Numbered from the stretch's first letter, positions 17,733 through 26,001 are shown. The stretch is DNA of 47,072 bases from Chitinophagaceae bacterium (GCA_004173235.1 SEAC01000040.1:1-47072); one strand, 5' to 3'. Notes: generated by a model from the sequence alone, not told the origin. Translations and numbers: made by a program.

Positions 17733-18692
17733 ATGAAAAAAGCTTTAGTAACCTTTTCGATATTGACAGCGGCGCTCTCTGCTTCGGCACAGGATGCGCA
17801 ACTGTCGCAGATCTTCAACGCTCCGCTGCTGCTCAACCCCGCGCAAACGGGCCTGATGGACAAGAAGTGGCGCATTGCCGGCGGCTACCGCAACACAACA
17901 TTCTCCGGCGGCTCCAACGCGTTCTCTACCGGCTACCTGTCGGCTGATACGCGCATCAAGCTGAAGGGCGTGCAGGAGAACGACCGTCTTGGTTTCGGTC
18001 TCATCGGCTACCTCGATCAGAGTTCCGCCGGCGCCCTTCGTGCCAACTACATCGGTGCATCGCTCGCGTTCAACAAGTCGCTTTCCACCACGGGTGCTAC
18101 GCGCCTCGGCATTGGTGCGCAGGCGGTGTATGTGTCGCGCGTGCTCAACACCAACAAGCTGATGTTCGAAGACCAGTTTACGTCGGGTGGATTCTCCACG
18201 CTGCCTTCGCGCGATGCGGCACGTGGTGGCTACGACCAGCACTTCGACCTAAATGCAGGCCTGCAGCTGTCGCACGATGCGGCCCGCTGGGGCGGCTCGG
18301 CCGGCTTCTCGCTCCGCCACATCAACAAGCCCCGCGAGTCGTTCTGGGGTGAAGACTACCACATCCCGATGTCGTACACGGCGCACGGTTCGGCCTTTGC
18401 CAAATTGAAGGGCGGCGACAAACTCACGCTGCAGGCACTGTATACCAGCTTCGGCGAGTTGAACTACATCCAGGGCGGGCTGATCTTCTCGAAGAATATC
18501 CACATCTCCACGCAGGAAACAACCCTCGACGTTGGTGTGCTGGGCCGCGATACGCGCACGGTGATCCCTTACCTGGGACTGAGCTACGGCCGCACGCGCG
18601 GTGCCATCACGTACGATGTTACCACCAGCCAATCGAAGCAGGCCGGCCTCAGCCGCCAGTCGCTCGAGATCATGCTGACGACTGCGTTCTAA
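17733..18692 (+). CDS. PorP/SprF family T9SS outer membrane protein
   Basis: A 319-aa protein with signal peptide MKKALVTFSILTAALSASA, then QDAQLSQIFNAPLLLNPAQTG, the hallmark opening of PorP/SprF proteins. The rest is an outer membrane beta-barrel (alternating strands such as RIAGGYRNTTF, RLGIGAQAVYV, YLGLSYGR) ending in F. Family members act with type B sorting-domain cargo for its secretion or surface attachment. The gene lies 36 bases after the type B cargo gene, so the two form an operon and a functional pair. An ATG 18 bases upstream (17715) is a possible alternative start, but 17733 begins a cleaner signal peptide. Confidence 0.93.
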   Translation: MKKALVTFSILTAALSASAQDAQLSQIFNAPLLLNPAQTGLMDKKWRIAGGYRNTTFSGGSNAFSTGYLSADTRIKLKGVQENDRLGFGLIGYLDQSSAGALRANYIGASLAFNKSLSTTGATRLGIGAQAVYVSRVLNTNKLMFEDQFTSGGFSTLPSRDAARGGYDQHFDLNAGLQLSHDAARWGGSAGFSLRHINKPRESFWGEDYHIPMSYTAHGSAFAKLKGGDKLTLQALYTSFGELNYIQGGLIFSKNIHISTQETTLDVGVLGRDTRTVIPYLGLSYGRTRGAITYDVTTSQSKQAGLSRQSLEIMLTTAF

Positions 18693-18720
18693 GCTGTAGA
18701 AATACGGTAAGACATACAGA

Positions 18721-18748
18721 AGCCCCGACCATCGGTCGGGGCTTCTTC
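18721..18748 (+). terminator. Terminator of the cargo-PorP/SprF operon
   Basis: A perfect 10-bp stem, AGCCCCGACC and GGTCGGGGCT, with an ATC loop and TCTTC after it, 28 bases past the PorP/SprF stop. Confidence 0.88.
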
Positions 18749-18764
18749 ATGGTGCGGTGACAAC

Positions 18765-18792
18765 GTGAGCTGTGAGCCGTCAGCCGTGAGCG
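18765..18792. repeat. Four-copy 7-bp repeat (GTGAGCC)
   Basis: Four units of GTGAGCC type with exact 7-base period, starting 17 bases after the terminator; the same family as 14225-14273 in the opposite sense. Confidence 0.7.
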
Positions 18793-18810
18793 GGACGCAC
18801 ACATTGCGTT

Positions 18811-18975
18811 GTCAGTGCGAGCCGGCAAACGAAGTGGAGCAGGCGAAGCCGGTCCGAGCAGCCGGCCCACGGGCGAGACAGATTGCTTCAGGCAGTCGGC
18901 ACCGCCTCCAGCCTTCGCAATGACGGGTACAAGGGGGGTGCGCTCCTTCAAGGCTCCAGCCTTCGCAATGGCGGG
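18811..18975. repeat. GTCATTGCGAG-type palindromic intergenic element with a partial second copy
   Basis: GTCAGTGCGAG (18811-18821) and CTTCGCAATGAC (18913-18924) form imperfect inverted ends around GGCGAGACAGATTGCTTC. CTTCGCAATGGCGGG recurs at 18961-18975 as an extra right end. I recall words of this type (TCATTGCGAG and GATTGCTTC) as dispersed repeats in unrelated bacteria. The 308-base spacer between the PorP/SprF and SDR genes holds only repeats and the terminator. Confidence 0.6.
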
Positions 18976-19000
18976 CAGCATGAACGGCGCTGGGTATCCG

Positions 19001-19822
19001 CTACTGCACAAACAAGTCATTCTGCAACTCGCCACCGGGCGTCACTGCATATTGCCCGAAGTCGGTTACACCTTCAGCACGAAGCACGTCTTCGTCGATG
19101 AAAAAGTTGCCGGTGCATTCTTTGGAGGGGCGGGAAAGGATGGCGAAGGCCGCATCGGCTACGATGTCGGGATTGCGGCTGCGTTGCATGAGGTAATCGC
19201 CACCAAGCAGGTTTTGCACGGCAGCCGTAGCGATGGTGGTGCGCGGCCAAAGTGCGTTGGCGGCGATGCCTGCGGGGCGCAGTTCTTCGCTGAGGCCGAG
19301 GGCCACCATGCTCATTCCATATTTGCTCATGGTGTAGGCCAGGTGCATGCCAAACCAGCGCGGGTCGAGGTCGAGGGGCGGAGAGAGGTTGAGGATGTGC
19401 GGGTTCTCTGCTTTCTTCAGGTAAGGTATGCAGGCGCGCGACATAAGGAAAGTGCCGCGCACGTTGATACTGTGCATCAGGTCGAAGCGCTTGGGCTCCA
19501 TCTGCTCGGTGGGCAGCAGGTTGATGGCGCTGGCATTGTTGATAAGGATGTCGATGCCGCCAAAGGTTTCGGCCGCCTTCTGCACCGAAGCCGCAATCTG
19601 GTCTTCAAAGCGGATGTCGGTCTGCAGTGCCAGCGCCCTGCCGCCCGCCGCTTCGATCTCCTGCGCGGCTGTGTGTATGGTGCCTTCGAGTTTGGGATGC
19701 GCCTCGGCTGTCTTGGCCGCGATGGCTATGTTGGCTCCTTCACGGGCAAGGCGCAAAGCGATGGCCTTGCCGATGCCGCGCGAGCCGCCGGTAATGAATA
19801 CAGTTTTGTTGCGGAAATCCAT
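19001..19822 (-). CDS. SDR-family oxidoreductase (HSDL2-like)
   Basis: A 273-aa short-chain dehydrogenase with the nucleotide-binding TGGSRGIGKAIA (residues 11-22), the NNAS motif at ILINNASAINLL, and the catalytic YTMSK (YxxxK). It is longer at the C-terminus than classical SDRs, with GNFFIDEDVLRAEGVTDF, which is typical of hydroxysteroid dehydrogenase-like protein 2. NADP preference is suggested by the basic residue after the glycine motif. The substrate is unknown. A near-consensus promoter core (TACCTTTC on the minus strand, 19830-19837) lies just upstream. Confidence 0.9.
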   Translation of the reverse strand: MDFRNKTVFITGGSRGIGKAIALRLAREGANIAIAAKTAEAHPKLEGTIHTAAQEIEAAGGRALALQTDIRFEDQIAASVQKAAETFGGIDILINNASAINLLPTEQMEPKRFDLMHSINVRGTFLMSRACIPYLKKAENPHILNLSPPLDLDPRWFGMHLAYTMSKYGMSMVALGLSEELRPAGIAANALWPRTTIATAAVQNLLGGDYLMQRSRNPDIVADAAFAILSRPSKECTGNFFIDEDVLRAEGVTDFGQYAVTPGGELQNDLFVQ

Positions 19823-19842
19823 ATGAACCGAAAGGTAGTTAG

Positions 19843-19961
19843 AGAAAGAACGCAGATTTTTATGATTATTAAGATTTGCGCAGATTATCGCGCGTACGTA
19901 AGCGAATCATAACAAATCTTATAAATCTGCGTGTACCGCTTGCGGTACCAGCGTTCTTTCT
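19843..19961. repeat. AGAAAGAACGC-family inverted element with inserted mini-hairpin
   Basis: The outer arms are AGAAAGAACGC (19843-19853) and GCGTTCTTTCT (19951-19961). The inner arms are AT-rich, with AGATTTTTATGATT on the left and AATCATAA, AATCTT and AAATCTGCG on the right. In the right arm, between AATCTGCG and GCGTTC, sits a perfect mini-hairpin, GTACCGC-TT-GCGGTAC (19933-19948). Related copies are at 33844-33986 and 40903-40963. Confidence 0.75.
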
Positions 19962-19985
19962 ATATCTTTCTCTCTCTCCGAAGGG

Positions 19986-20528
19986 CTACTGCGGCAGGAT
20001 ATCATTGCCCACCAGCACGGTTCCAACCGGGTACTTGATAAGGTACCAGCTCATATCCTGCGCGGCTTCGAGGCCTTTGCCGCCGCGGATGCGCTTGTCG
20101 CGCTGCACGATGTTCACCATCGAATCGGTGTAAAACTTGCGGGCATTCTGATCCCACCACAGCTCCTGTGTTTTCAATGTATCGCCGTTGCGGTTGATGA
20201 CGCGCACCGAGTCGCGGAGCAGCACCAGCGCGCGGTTTTCGATGTAGCGCGCATAGCGGGCATCGAGGTAGCTTTCTACTTTGCTCAGCGAGTCGTAGAA
20301 ATCCACGTGGAGCGTATTCGGAAATTCCATCACCACCGAGTCGCCGATGGTGCGCAGCATTAGCGGTGCCTTCAATATCGCCTTCAAACGTCCGCCCTGG
20401 CTAAACAGCGTGCGCACCTGCCGCGCCTCTTCCACCTGCTCCACTTTTTTCGACAGGTCGGTGATTTGTTGCATGGAGTTTTCGCAGGCAAGGAGAATTA
20501 AACAAGGGATGAACGGGAGAATGCGCAA
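19986..20528 (-). CDS. lptC: LPS export ABC transporter periplasmic protein LptC
   Basis: A 180-aa protein with a lipobox, CLILLAC (cysteine at residue 15), so likely a lipoprotein. The beta-jellyroll of LptC is recognised from GRLKAILKAPLM, FPNTLHVDFYDS, ARYARYIENR, LLRDSVRVINRNGDTLKTQELWWD and YTDSMVNIVQRDKRIRGGKGLEA. It carries LPS from the inner-membrane LptBFG complex to LptA. It starts with TTG at 20528 because no ATG fits before the lipobox. In related genomes it follows the coaX-linked outer membrane protein; here a four-helix-bundle gene separates them. Confidence 0.88.
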   Translation of the reverse strand: MRILPFIPCLILLACENSMQQITDLSKKVEQVEEARQVRTLFSQGGRLKAILKAPLMLRTIGDSVVMEFPNTLHVDFYDSLSKVESYLDARYARYIENRALVLLRDSVRVINRNGDTLKTQELWWDQNARKFYTDSMVNIVQRDKRIRGGKGLEAAQDMSWYLIKYPVGTVLVGNDILPQ

Positions 20529-20535
20529 GAGGGGA

Positions 20536-20570
20536 AGTTTACAGTTTTCGGTTTCCAGTTTTCAGTTGCG
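20536..20570. repeat. 7-bp-unit arm (AGTTTTC), left of the four-helix-bundle gene
   Basis: Five consecutive 7-bp units of AGTTTTC type. The opposite-orientation partner is at 21060-21087, so the pair brackets the gene at 20618-21013. It lies in the leader of lptC. Confidence 0.75.
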
Positions 20571-20617
20571 TTCCGCGCAACCCGATGCAAAGTTCGCCAG
20601 TTACCTTCGGTTTGTTG

Positions 20618-21013
20618 CTAACGTCCTTTGAATTTTGGTCCGCGGATGCTGCTTCTGTTCAGATAATCAATCCACGAAGTCAGCATTCGAAGAACTTCTT
20701 TTGTGTCATTGTAAAGCTCGAGAAATTGTTGTTGACTGATATAGCCAACGTCACAAGCACGGTAGAGTTGCGATTTCAGCTCCTCGGCTTCACCTTTCGC
20801 ATAAGAATACGAGTTAACAGCTTCGAACTGGCTTCCTCTGCCGAACCCTTCCGCAATATTATCCATAACGGCGCCACTGCTGCCTCGCATCTGGTCTTTC
20901 ATTCGGAAGTCCTTACTTATGGGTGACTCAAAGGTGATGTGGTAAACTTTGGCCGCAAGTGCGCGCGCTTTTTGCCACACGAGCACATCTTCCAGCTTTT
21001 CGATCGTTGCCAT
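20618..21013 (-). CDS. Four helix bundle protein (S23/23S-IVP-like)
   Basis: A 131-aa protein of the four-helix-bundle family first seen in intervening sequences of 23S rRNA genes. Hallmarks are LEDVLVWQKARALAAKVYHI near the start, SKDFRMKDQMRGSSGAVMDN, IAEGFGRGSQFEAVNSYSYA and LKSQLYRACDVGYIS. It is all-alpha and predicted to form pentamers by analogy with Avd and IVP proteins. No rRNA gene or reverse transcriptase is nearby, so this is a free-standing member. Inverted 7-bp repeat arms flank it, and it sits between the outer membrane protein gene and lptC. The role is unknown. Confidence 0.92.
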   Translation of the reverse strand: MATIEKLEDVLVWQKARALAAKVYHITFESPISKDFRMKDQMRGSSGAVMDNIAEGFGRGSQFEAVNSYSYAKGEAEELKSQLYRACDVGYISQQQFLELYNDTKEVLRMLTSWIDYLNRSSIRGPKFKGR

Positions 21014-21059
21014 AAAAACGAATTTTCAATACTTCGTTCTTATGAAGAGGGGTTCAACC

Positions 21060-21087
21060 GTAAACTTAAAACTTTAGACTGAAAACT
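21060..21087. repeat. 7-bp-unit arm (GTAAACT/GAAAACT), right of the four-helix-bundle gene
   Basis: Four consecutive 7-bp units ending in ACT, complementary in type to the arm at 20536-20570. It abuts the terminator of the next gene and extends its U-tract on the minus strand. Confidence 0.75.
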
Positions 21088-21111
21088 AAAAAAACGCCCC
21101 TCAGGGCGTTT
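21088..21111 (-). terminator. Terminator of the outer membrane protein gene
   Basis: A perfect 8-bp stem (AAACGCCC and GGGCGTTT) with a 4-base loop, followed on the minus strand by a long U-tract. It is 3 bases beyond the stop of the gene at 21115. Confidence 0.88.
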
Positions 21112-21114
21112 CTC

Positions 21115-22527
21115 TTAATCATATTTCCTCTTCACAAACCAGTTATCACTCAACGTCAAACCGATGGAGATGCGGAAGTTGTTTTCTTTGAGGGTGTTGC
21201 TGTTGTTGCCTCGGTTGAGGTACTCGAAGGCGAGGTTGACCATGGATTGCTGGTTTCGGTATTGGGGGTTGCGGTGACCCAGCGGAATGCCGAAGCCTGC
21301 AGATGCCGACCAGAAGGGAAGGTTGCCGCCTGCCGTCACATAGTCTTTGCCTACGGAGAAGCCCGCGCGGTAAGCCGTGTGGCGGAAGAAGCCCAGGCTC
21401 AGCGGATCGGGAACAAACTGTCCGCCCACGCGCAGCAATACGTTGTCGGTTACGGCATCGGTAGCGCCAAAGTAGCGGAACTCGTTCCATTTCGTTACCA
21501 CCACGTCGGCACCGGCGGTCCAGTAGGCGTCGGTGCGCGTGCCGCCACCGGTGAGGAAGCCTGCGGTGAACGAAGAAGGATATACCACCGAGCCTTTCTG
21601 GGCCTGGCGGCTCAGCACGGTATCGGTGAGGGCAGTATTCGGGTCGATGGTGAAGGTGCCGATCGTCACGTCCTGCGTGCCGCCGAGCGACTGCCGCAGG
21701 TTGCCGCTTGCGCCGAAGCGTACGAAGCGGCCAAGCGGACGCCCCGATTTGGAAAGGGCCGTCTTGGCCAGCGGAATGTAGTACTGCACTCCGAAGTTCA
21801 GGAACACCTTGCCGAATGAAGAATTGGTGCGGTACAGGGCCTGGTAGTAGGCAACGCTGTCGTTGTTGAAGTAGCGCTCCGAGTTGCTTTCCCGGTTGCC
21901 GAAGAGGTAGCCTACGTTGGCGCCGATGCTAAAGATGCTCGAGCCCGGCTTGGTGCCGCCGAAGGCCTTACCGATGCCGATGCTCGGAAGGTATGAGCCG
22001 CCGTTGCCGCTGAATTCGGTAAAAACGCTGTCGCCGCTGGGCAGACGATCGCTGCGCTGAATGAGGTAGCTTACGCGGCTCACCGGGCGGATGCCGAATA
22101 CGAGGCCCCAGTTGCGGCGAAGCGGTATGCCCACCTGAATGTAAGAGAAGTTGATCTCCGAAGAACTGAATTTGTTCGGACGCCCCGGCTCGCGCAGCGT
22201 TCGTTGGTCCACGTTGGCGCCTACATCAAACAGCACGCGGCCGTAGCTGAGGCGGTTGGCGTTGCGGGGCTGGGGCACGCCCAGCAGTTGCGAGTAGGAG
22301 GCGGGGTTGTTGAAGTTGATGTGTGTGAGGTCGGCGTCGCCTGCCGAGATGCCGCCCATTCCCCGGTTGAGGATGTGGGTGCCGGGGGCAAGGTCGCCGA
22401 GGCCATAGCGCGAATAGGGCGAGTTGCCCTGCGCCTGTGCGGCAGCGGCGGCAAGCATGAGCGCGGAAACGCCCATCAGCCGGCGGAGTGATCGTTCAGA
22501 AAGCAGTGTTGACGCGGGAAATAGCAT
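21115..22527 (-). CDS. Outer membrane beta-barrel protein (NSPYSRYGLGD family)
   Basis: A 470-aa protein with a signal peptide (SLRRLMGVSALMLAAAAAQA) and then the hallmark NSPYSRYGLGDL, which I recognise in Bacteroidota outer membrane proteins near coaX and lptC. Amphipathic beta strands continue to the end (NWGLVFGIRPVSRVSYLIQR, FGVQYYIPLAKTALSKS, FRISIGLTLSDNWFVKRKYD). The fold resembles FadL-like or porin barrels, but transport function is unproven. The ATG at 22527 lies 32 bases inside the 3' end of coaX; an ATG at 22476 is an alternative but would lose the positive n-region. Confidence 0.8.
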   Translation of the reverse strand: MLFPASTLLSERSLRRLMGVSALMLAAAAAQAQGNSPYSRYGLGDLAPGTHILNRGMGGISAGDADLTHINFNNPASYSQLLGVPQPRNANRLSYGRVLFDVGANVDQRTLREPGRPNKFSSSEINFSYIQVGIPLRRNWGLVFGIRPVSRVSYLIQRSDRLPSGDSVFTEFSGNGGSYLPSIGIGKAFGGTKPGSSIFSIGANVGYLFGNRESNSERYFNNDSVAYYQALYRTNSSFGKVFLNFGVQYYIPLAKTALSKSGRPLGRFVRFGASGNLRQSLGGTQDVTIGTFTIDPNTALTDTVLSRQAQKGSVVYPSSFTAGFLTGGGTRTDAYWTAGADVVVTKWNEFRYFGATDAVTDNVLLRVGGQFVPDPLSLGFFRHTAYRAGFSVGKDYVTAGGNLPFWSASAGFGIPLGHRNPQYRNQQSMVNLAFEYLNRGNNSNTLKENNFRISIGLTLSDNWFVKRKYD

Positions 22528-23233
22528 ATAAGCCTTTAAAGATTAGTTCGGGGTCTGCAAATATCTTGTTTTTCATATGAGGGGCAATCAGGGCCGTATC
22601 ACCCCCGGTTAAAAGGGCGTTAAAGTTCCCGAACCGCGCCGCATAGCGATCAATGATGCCGTCGATCTCGCAGGCCATTCCCAGCACCACGCCGCTTTGA
22701 AGGTTGGTGGCGGTATCGAAGCCGATGAGTGGCACGTTCCAGTCGCCCTTCACCAGCGGAAGCTTCGCGGTGTATTCGTGCATCGCCCGAAAGCGCATCT
22801 CCATACCCGGCGATATGGAGCCCCCGATCAATTCATGCTGCGCATTGATGAAGTTGAACGTGATGCAGGTGCCGAGGGTGATAGCGAGGTTGTTGCGCCC
22901 GGGAAAAAGATCTACCGCCGCGGCGGCAACGGCCAGGCGGTCGGCGCCCACGGTTTCGGGCTTGCCCACCGGGATGGTGAAAGCGAGGCGGGAGTGGTTG
23001 GATAGCTTGTGAAAGCGCGTTTGCGCCGCCAGGAGCTCCTCAATCCCGGGGTCGTGGTGCACCACCGAAGAAAGGATGCTGCTTGCCGGTTGCCATTGCT
23101 CCACCAGCTCGCGCACCTGGCCGGCGGCATCTTCGCGCAGGTAAAGCACGTCGCGCAGCTCGCTTCCTTCAAACACGGCCAGCTTCAGGCGCGTGTTGCC
23201 GAAGTCGAGGCAAAAGGTGGTGTTGTGGCTCAC
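22496..23233 (-). CDS. coaX: Type III pantothenate kinase CoaX
   Basis: A 245-aa ASKHA-fold kinase for the first step of coenzyme A synthesis. Motifs are the phosphate-binding CLDFGNTRLKLAVF, the pantothenate-side PVGKPETVGADRLAVAAAA, LAITLGTCITFNFI, GGSISPGMEMRFRAMHEYTA and NALLTGGD. The GTG at 23233 (VSHNTTFCLDFGN) gives the usual short N-terminus before the first strand; a TTG at 23254 is possible. The stop overlaps the start of the outer membrane protein gene, and a Lon-domain gene lies upstream. Confidence 0.95.
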   Translation of the reverse strand: MSHNTTFCLDFGNTRLKLAVFEGSELRDVLYLREDAAGQVRELVEQWQPASSILSSVVHHDPGIEELLAAQTRFHKLSNHSRLAFTIPVGKPETVGADRLAVAAAAVDLFPGRNNLAITLGTCITFNFINAQHELIGGSISPGMEMRFRAMHEYTAKLPLVKGDWNVPLIGFDTATNLQSGVVLGMACEIDGIIDRYAARFGNFNALLTGGDTALIAPHMKNKIFADPELIFKGLYAISRVNTAF

Positions 23234-23286
23234 AAACGGTTTTGAGGCGGGCAAGATACGCGTTTTGGGACGCCGCCCGCCTTCAT

Positions 23287-23928
23287 TCAGGAGCGCAGGT
23301 CGAGGCCGCCCAGGTTCTTGAAATGCCCGTTCAGCTTGATCTTTTCTTTCAGCTTGTCCATTTCGGCCAGCATCGGGAGCACTTTGGCCACATGCTGCTT
23401 GATGAATTCGAGGCGCTGGCGCTCATCGAGAAAGTTGAGGAGGCGGTATTCCTCTTCGAGCGTAAGGCCTACGTGGTGCGCAAGGTCGTAGGAGCGGAGG
23501 TCGTTCTCTTCCTTCCTGAAGTCCTTGGTGACCTTGAGCGCGCGGTGCAGCTCGCGCACGCCTTCCACCAGCCGGCGGATCACTTCCGGGTTGGCGTCTT
23601 CGCGGGTCTCGGGGTAATTCACGATCGCGCCGCTATATAGCTTGTCGGGAATCTCCTGCACCACTTCGAGAATGCGAAATACTTTTTGTCCCTGCGTTTT
23701 GATATCCAGTTCGCCGCCTTCATACACTTTGCTGATCTCGGTGATGCGCACGAGGGTACCGAAGTCCTGCATCTCGTTGTTGATGACCGTTGGAATGCCA
23801 AACTCGCGCCCGCCTTCGTAACATTCGGCGATCAATTGCTTATAGCGCGGCTCGAAAATGTGCAGGTTGAGCTGTTCGTCGGGATACACCACGATGCTCA
23901 GAGGGAAGATCGGGATGAAGTTCGTCAT
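23287..23928 (-). CDS. Lon N-terminal (substrate-binding) domain protein
   Basis: A 213-aa protein equal to the LON peptidase substrate-binding domain alone, with no ATPase or protease part: FIPIFPLSIVVYPDEQLNLH, IFEPRYKQLIAECYEGGREF, then FGTLVRITEISKVYEGGELD and a helical C-terminal half rich in charged residues. Stand-alone LON domains of this kind are widespread in Bacteroidota; they may bind unfolded proteins or adapt substrates, but this is not known. It sits 53 bases upstream of the coaX GTG start in the leftward gene block. Confidence 0.9.
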   Translation of the reverse strand: MTNFIPIFPLSIVVYPDEQLNLHIFEPRYKQLIAECYEGGREFGIPTVINNEMQDFGTLVRITEISKVYEGGELDIKTQGQKVFRILEVVQEIPDKLYSGAIVNYPETREDANPEVIRRLVEGVRELHRALKVTKDFRKEENDLRSYDLAHHVGLTLEEEYRLLNFLDERQRLEFIKQHVAKVLPMLAEMDKLKEKIKLNGHFKNLGGLDLRS

Positions 23929-23957
23929 ACGCCAAGGTACTGCAAAAAGGGTGCGGG

Positions 23958-24605
23958 TTATTCGAGCGTGGCGATGCGGTATTTGAGCGCATACAGTACA
24001 AGCCCTACGCGTGAGCGGATCTGCAGTTTCTCGAACAGGTCTTCGCGGTAGTTGTCTACGGTGCGCGGGCTTACGCCCATGTTGTCGGCGATCTCCTTGT
24101 ACGTGAGCTCAGAGCAGCATAGTTTCAGAAACTGCTGCTCGCGCACGCTGATCCGCACCGGTGCTCCGCCGCGTCCTTCGTCGTGCAATTGCGAAAGGAG
24201 CCGTCCCGATACCATATCGTTTACATAAAATCCCTGTTGGTGGATCGTGCGGATGCCCTGCACCAGGTCGCCCTTACGGCTTTCCTTCAAGATATACCCA
24301 CCGGCGCCGCTGCGCAGCATCCGGATAATATTGTCGTCGTCTTCATACATGCTCAGTGCGAGCACGCGCACATCCGGATGATGGGCGCGCAGCCAGGCCG
24401 TAGCGGCAAAGCCATCCATCCCGGGCATGTTGATGTCCATCAGCACAACGTCCGGGCGTTGCTTGCCCTGCAGTTTTTGCTGCAGCTCGGTGCCGTTTCC
24501 GGCGGTGAAGAGCACGAGGAGGCCGCTTTCTTCGCGGAGCAGGTTGGCCACGCCTTCGCGGAAGAGTGTATGGTCATCTACAACGGCTACTTTGATCGGT
24601 GTCAT
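23958..24605 (-). CDS. LuxR/NarL-type response regulator
   Basis: A 215-aa protein. The receiver domain (residues 1-120) has acidic D10 and D11, phospho-acceptor D57 in LMDINMPGMDGF, and the conserved lysine in GGYILKESRKGD. The C-terminal LuxR HTH domain is SVREQQFLKLCCSELTYKEI followed by ADNMGVSPRTVDNYREDL. It overlaps the histidine kinase gene by 4 bases (ATGA), so the two are translationally coupled partners. The target genes are unknown. Confidence 0.95.
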   Translation of the reverse strand: MTPIKVAVVDDHTLFREGVANLLREESGLLVLFTAGNGTELQQKLQGKQRPDVVLMDINMPGMDGFAATAWLRAHHPDVRVLALSMYEDDDNIIRMLRSGAGGYILKESRKGDLVQGIRTIHQQGFYVNDMVSGRLLSQLHDEGRGGAPVRISVREQQFLKLCCSELTYKEIADNMGVSPRTVDNYREDLFEKLQIRSRVGLVLYALKYRIATLE

Positions 24606-25399
24606 GCGCTGGTTTCTTTTTGATAGGGAATACGGAGCAAAGCTTCGGTGCCGCTGCCGCGGGTAGACTGGATATTGAGCTCGCCTCCGATCAGCGCCGC
24701 GCGGCGGTACAGGTTGCCGAGTCCGAGGCCGGTTGCCTGCGCGCGCGCCGCGGCTACGTCGAATCCCTGCCCGTCGTCGTGCACACGAACGGTCAAGAAG
24801 TCGGGGTAGTATTCGAAATGAACGCTGAGCGTCGTTGCTTGCGCGTGCTTGATGGAATTATTGAGTAATTCCTGGAGGAGGCGGAAAGCGATGAGCGCTT
24901 GCTCGGGATGCAGGATTCCCGGCGTTCCGTTGTTGGAAACGGATGCCTGCAGCTGCCCAGTGCGCCGCACACGCGCAAGCTCCTGCCGCACCGCGTGTTC
25001 AAGTCCCCTGGCCAGGAGGTTATGGGCATGCAGCACATTGGCAAGCTGCCGGAGGTCCCGGATGGCGTCTTCGGTGAGTTGGAGCGCTTGCTCCACTTTT
25101 GCGCCGGTGCGGTCCGGGTCACGTACTTCTACGGAACTAAGGGTCATGCGCACCAGCGACAACAGTTGGCCGATATTGTCGTGGATGTCGGAAGCGATGG
25201 TTTGCATCGTATGCTCCTGCACTTCGGAGCGGGTGCGCGTGAGCTCGATATCGAACGCATCGCGAAGCCGCGCTTTTTCTTCAATATGACGACGCTTCCG
25301 TGCGTTGTACAGGTTGACGTAGAGCAGTAGGAAGCCGCCGCACAGCACGAACATGAGCGTTATGGAAATGATAGTCAGGTGTTCGCGCGATAGTGCCAT
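24602..25399 (-). CDS. Sensor histidine kinase, HisKA_3 (NarX/DesK-like) type
   Basis: A 265-aa protein. One N-terminal membrane helix (TIISITLMFVLCGGFLLLYV), then a coiled-coil linker, then the dimerisation box TIASDIHDNIGQLLSLVRM with H73 as the phosphorylation site, and an HATPase domain with N-box LLQELLNNSIKHA, G-box VHDDGQGFD and GLGLGNLYRRAALIGG. There is no extracellular sensor domain, so the signal may come through the upstream membrane protein, whose gene overlaps this one by 25 bases. Confidence 0.93.
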   Translation of the reverse strand: MALSREHLTIISITLMFVLCGGFLLLYVNLYNARKRRHIEEKARLRDAFDIELTRTRSEVQEHTMQTIASDIHDNIGQLLSLVRMTLSSVEVRDPDRTGAKVEQALQLTEDAIRDLRQLANVLHAHNLLARGLEHAVRQELARVRRTGQLQASVSNNGTPGILHPEQALIAFRLLQELLNNSIKHAQATTLSVHFEYYPDFLTVRVHDDGQGFDVAAARAQATGLGLGNLYRRAALIGGELNIQSTRGSGTEALLRIPYQKETSA

Positions 25400-26001
25400 C
25401 GGAAAGCATTAATCCAGCAAACGTTCATGATGAGCGTAAGGGTGGTGAAGAGAAGTCCCCATACCGACACATGTCCGATATAGAGCGAGCCCATGTTTTG
25501 TGCGAAGATGCCTACCACGATGCTGCCGCAGTTGAACAGCAAAATTCCGGTAGCCAGCCAGTAGGGTGCGAAGCGTCCCAACTGAACTGTTTCTTCTCGT
25601 TGCAATAGGTCGTAGTAGAAAGCGCCGGCAGTAAGCATCAGGAAGATGGAGCTTGCCAGGTCGCTGGTAAACGCGTAGTTGAAATGCGACTGCCAGAGTC
25701 CGAAAAGGTAGATGGCCCCGAACGCAGCTGCCGCCATCCAAAACAGGCGCCGGAGCAAACCGCTGTTTACGAAAGAGTATAGTACGTAACCGGGAAAGAG
25801 CGTTTGGATGGGAAGCGCGATGCTATAGAGCCACCCATTCGGCGTTTTATTGTGAGAGAGGTAGGCGCCCAAAAGTTCGAGCAGGAGCACAAAGGCCAGG
25901 TAGATTTTGAACGCCTGCCACAGCGCCCTCTTCTCCCTGCGCAGGAAGAAGAGGGCTGCCACGAGGCAGAGGGCTTCTATGATCTGGCCGTAGGGGAACA
26001 T
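25375..26001 (-). CDS. Multi-pass membrane protein of a two-component operon
   Basis: A 208-aa protein with about six or seven hydrophobic helices (IIEALCLVAALFFL, FKIYLAFVLLLELLGAYL, SIALPIQTLFPGYVLYSFV, FWMAAAAFGAIYLFGLW, and others). I do not recognise a named family. Its 3' end overlaps the histidine kinase start by 25 bases. The arrangement suggests it is the membrane sensor or a regulator of that minimal kinase; this is inference from gene order. Confidence 0.8.
   Translation of the reverse strand: MFPYGQIIEALCLVAALFFLRREKRALWQAFKIYLAFVLLLELLGAYLSHNKTPNGWLYSIALPIQTLFPGYVLYSFVNSGLLRRLFWMAAAAFGAIYLFGLWQSHFNYAFTSDLASSIFLMLTAGAFYYDLLQREETVQLGRFAPYWLATGILLFNCGSIVVGIFAQNMGSLYIGHVSVWGLLFTTLTLIMNVCWINAFRWHYRANT

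Noticed and set aside
18809..19912. Plus-strand 367-aa open frame opposite the SDR gene
   Set aside because: It starts in a repeat element and covers the SDR gene in antisense; the SDR motifs are on the minus strand.
20618..21013. Diversity-generating retroelement accessory gene (avd)
   Set aside because: No reverse transcriptase, template repeat or variable repeat is found in the window; only the fold is shared.
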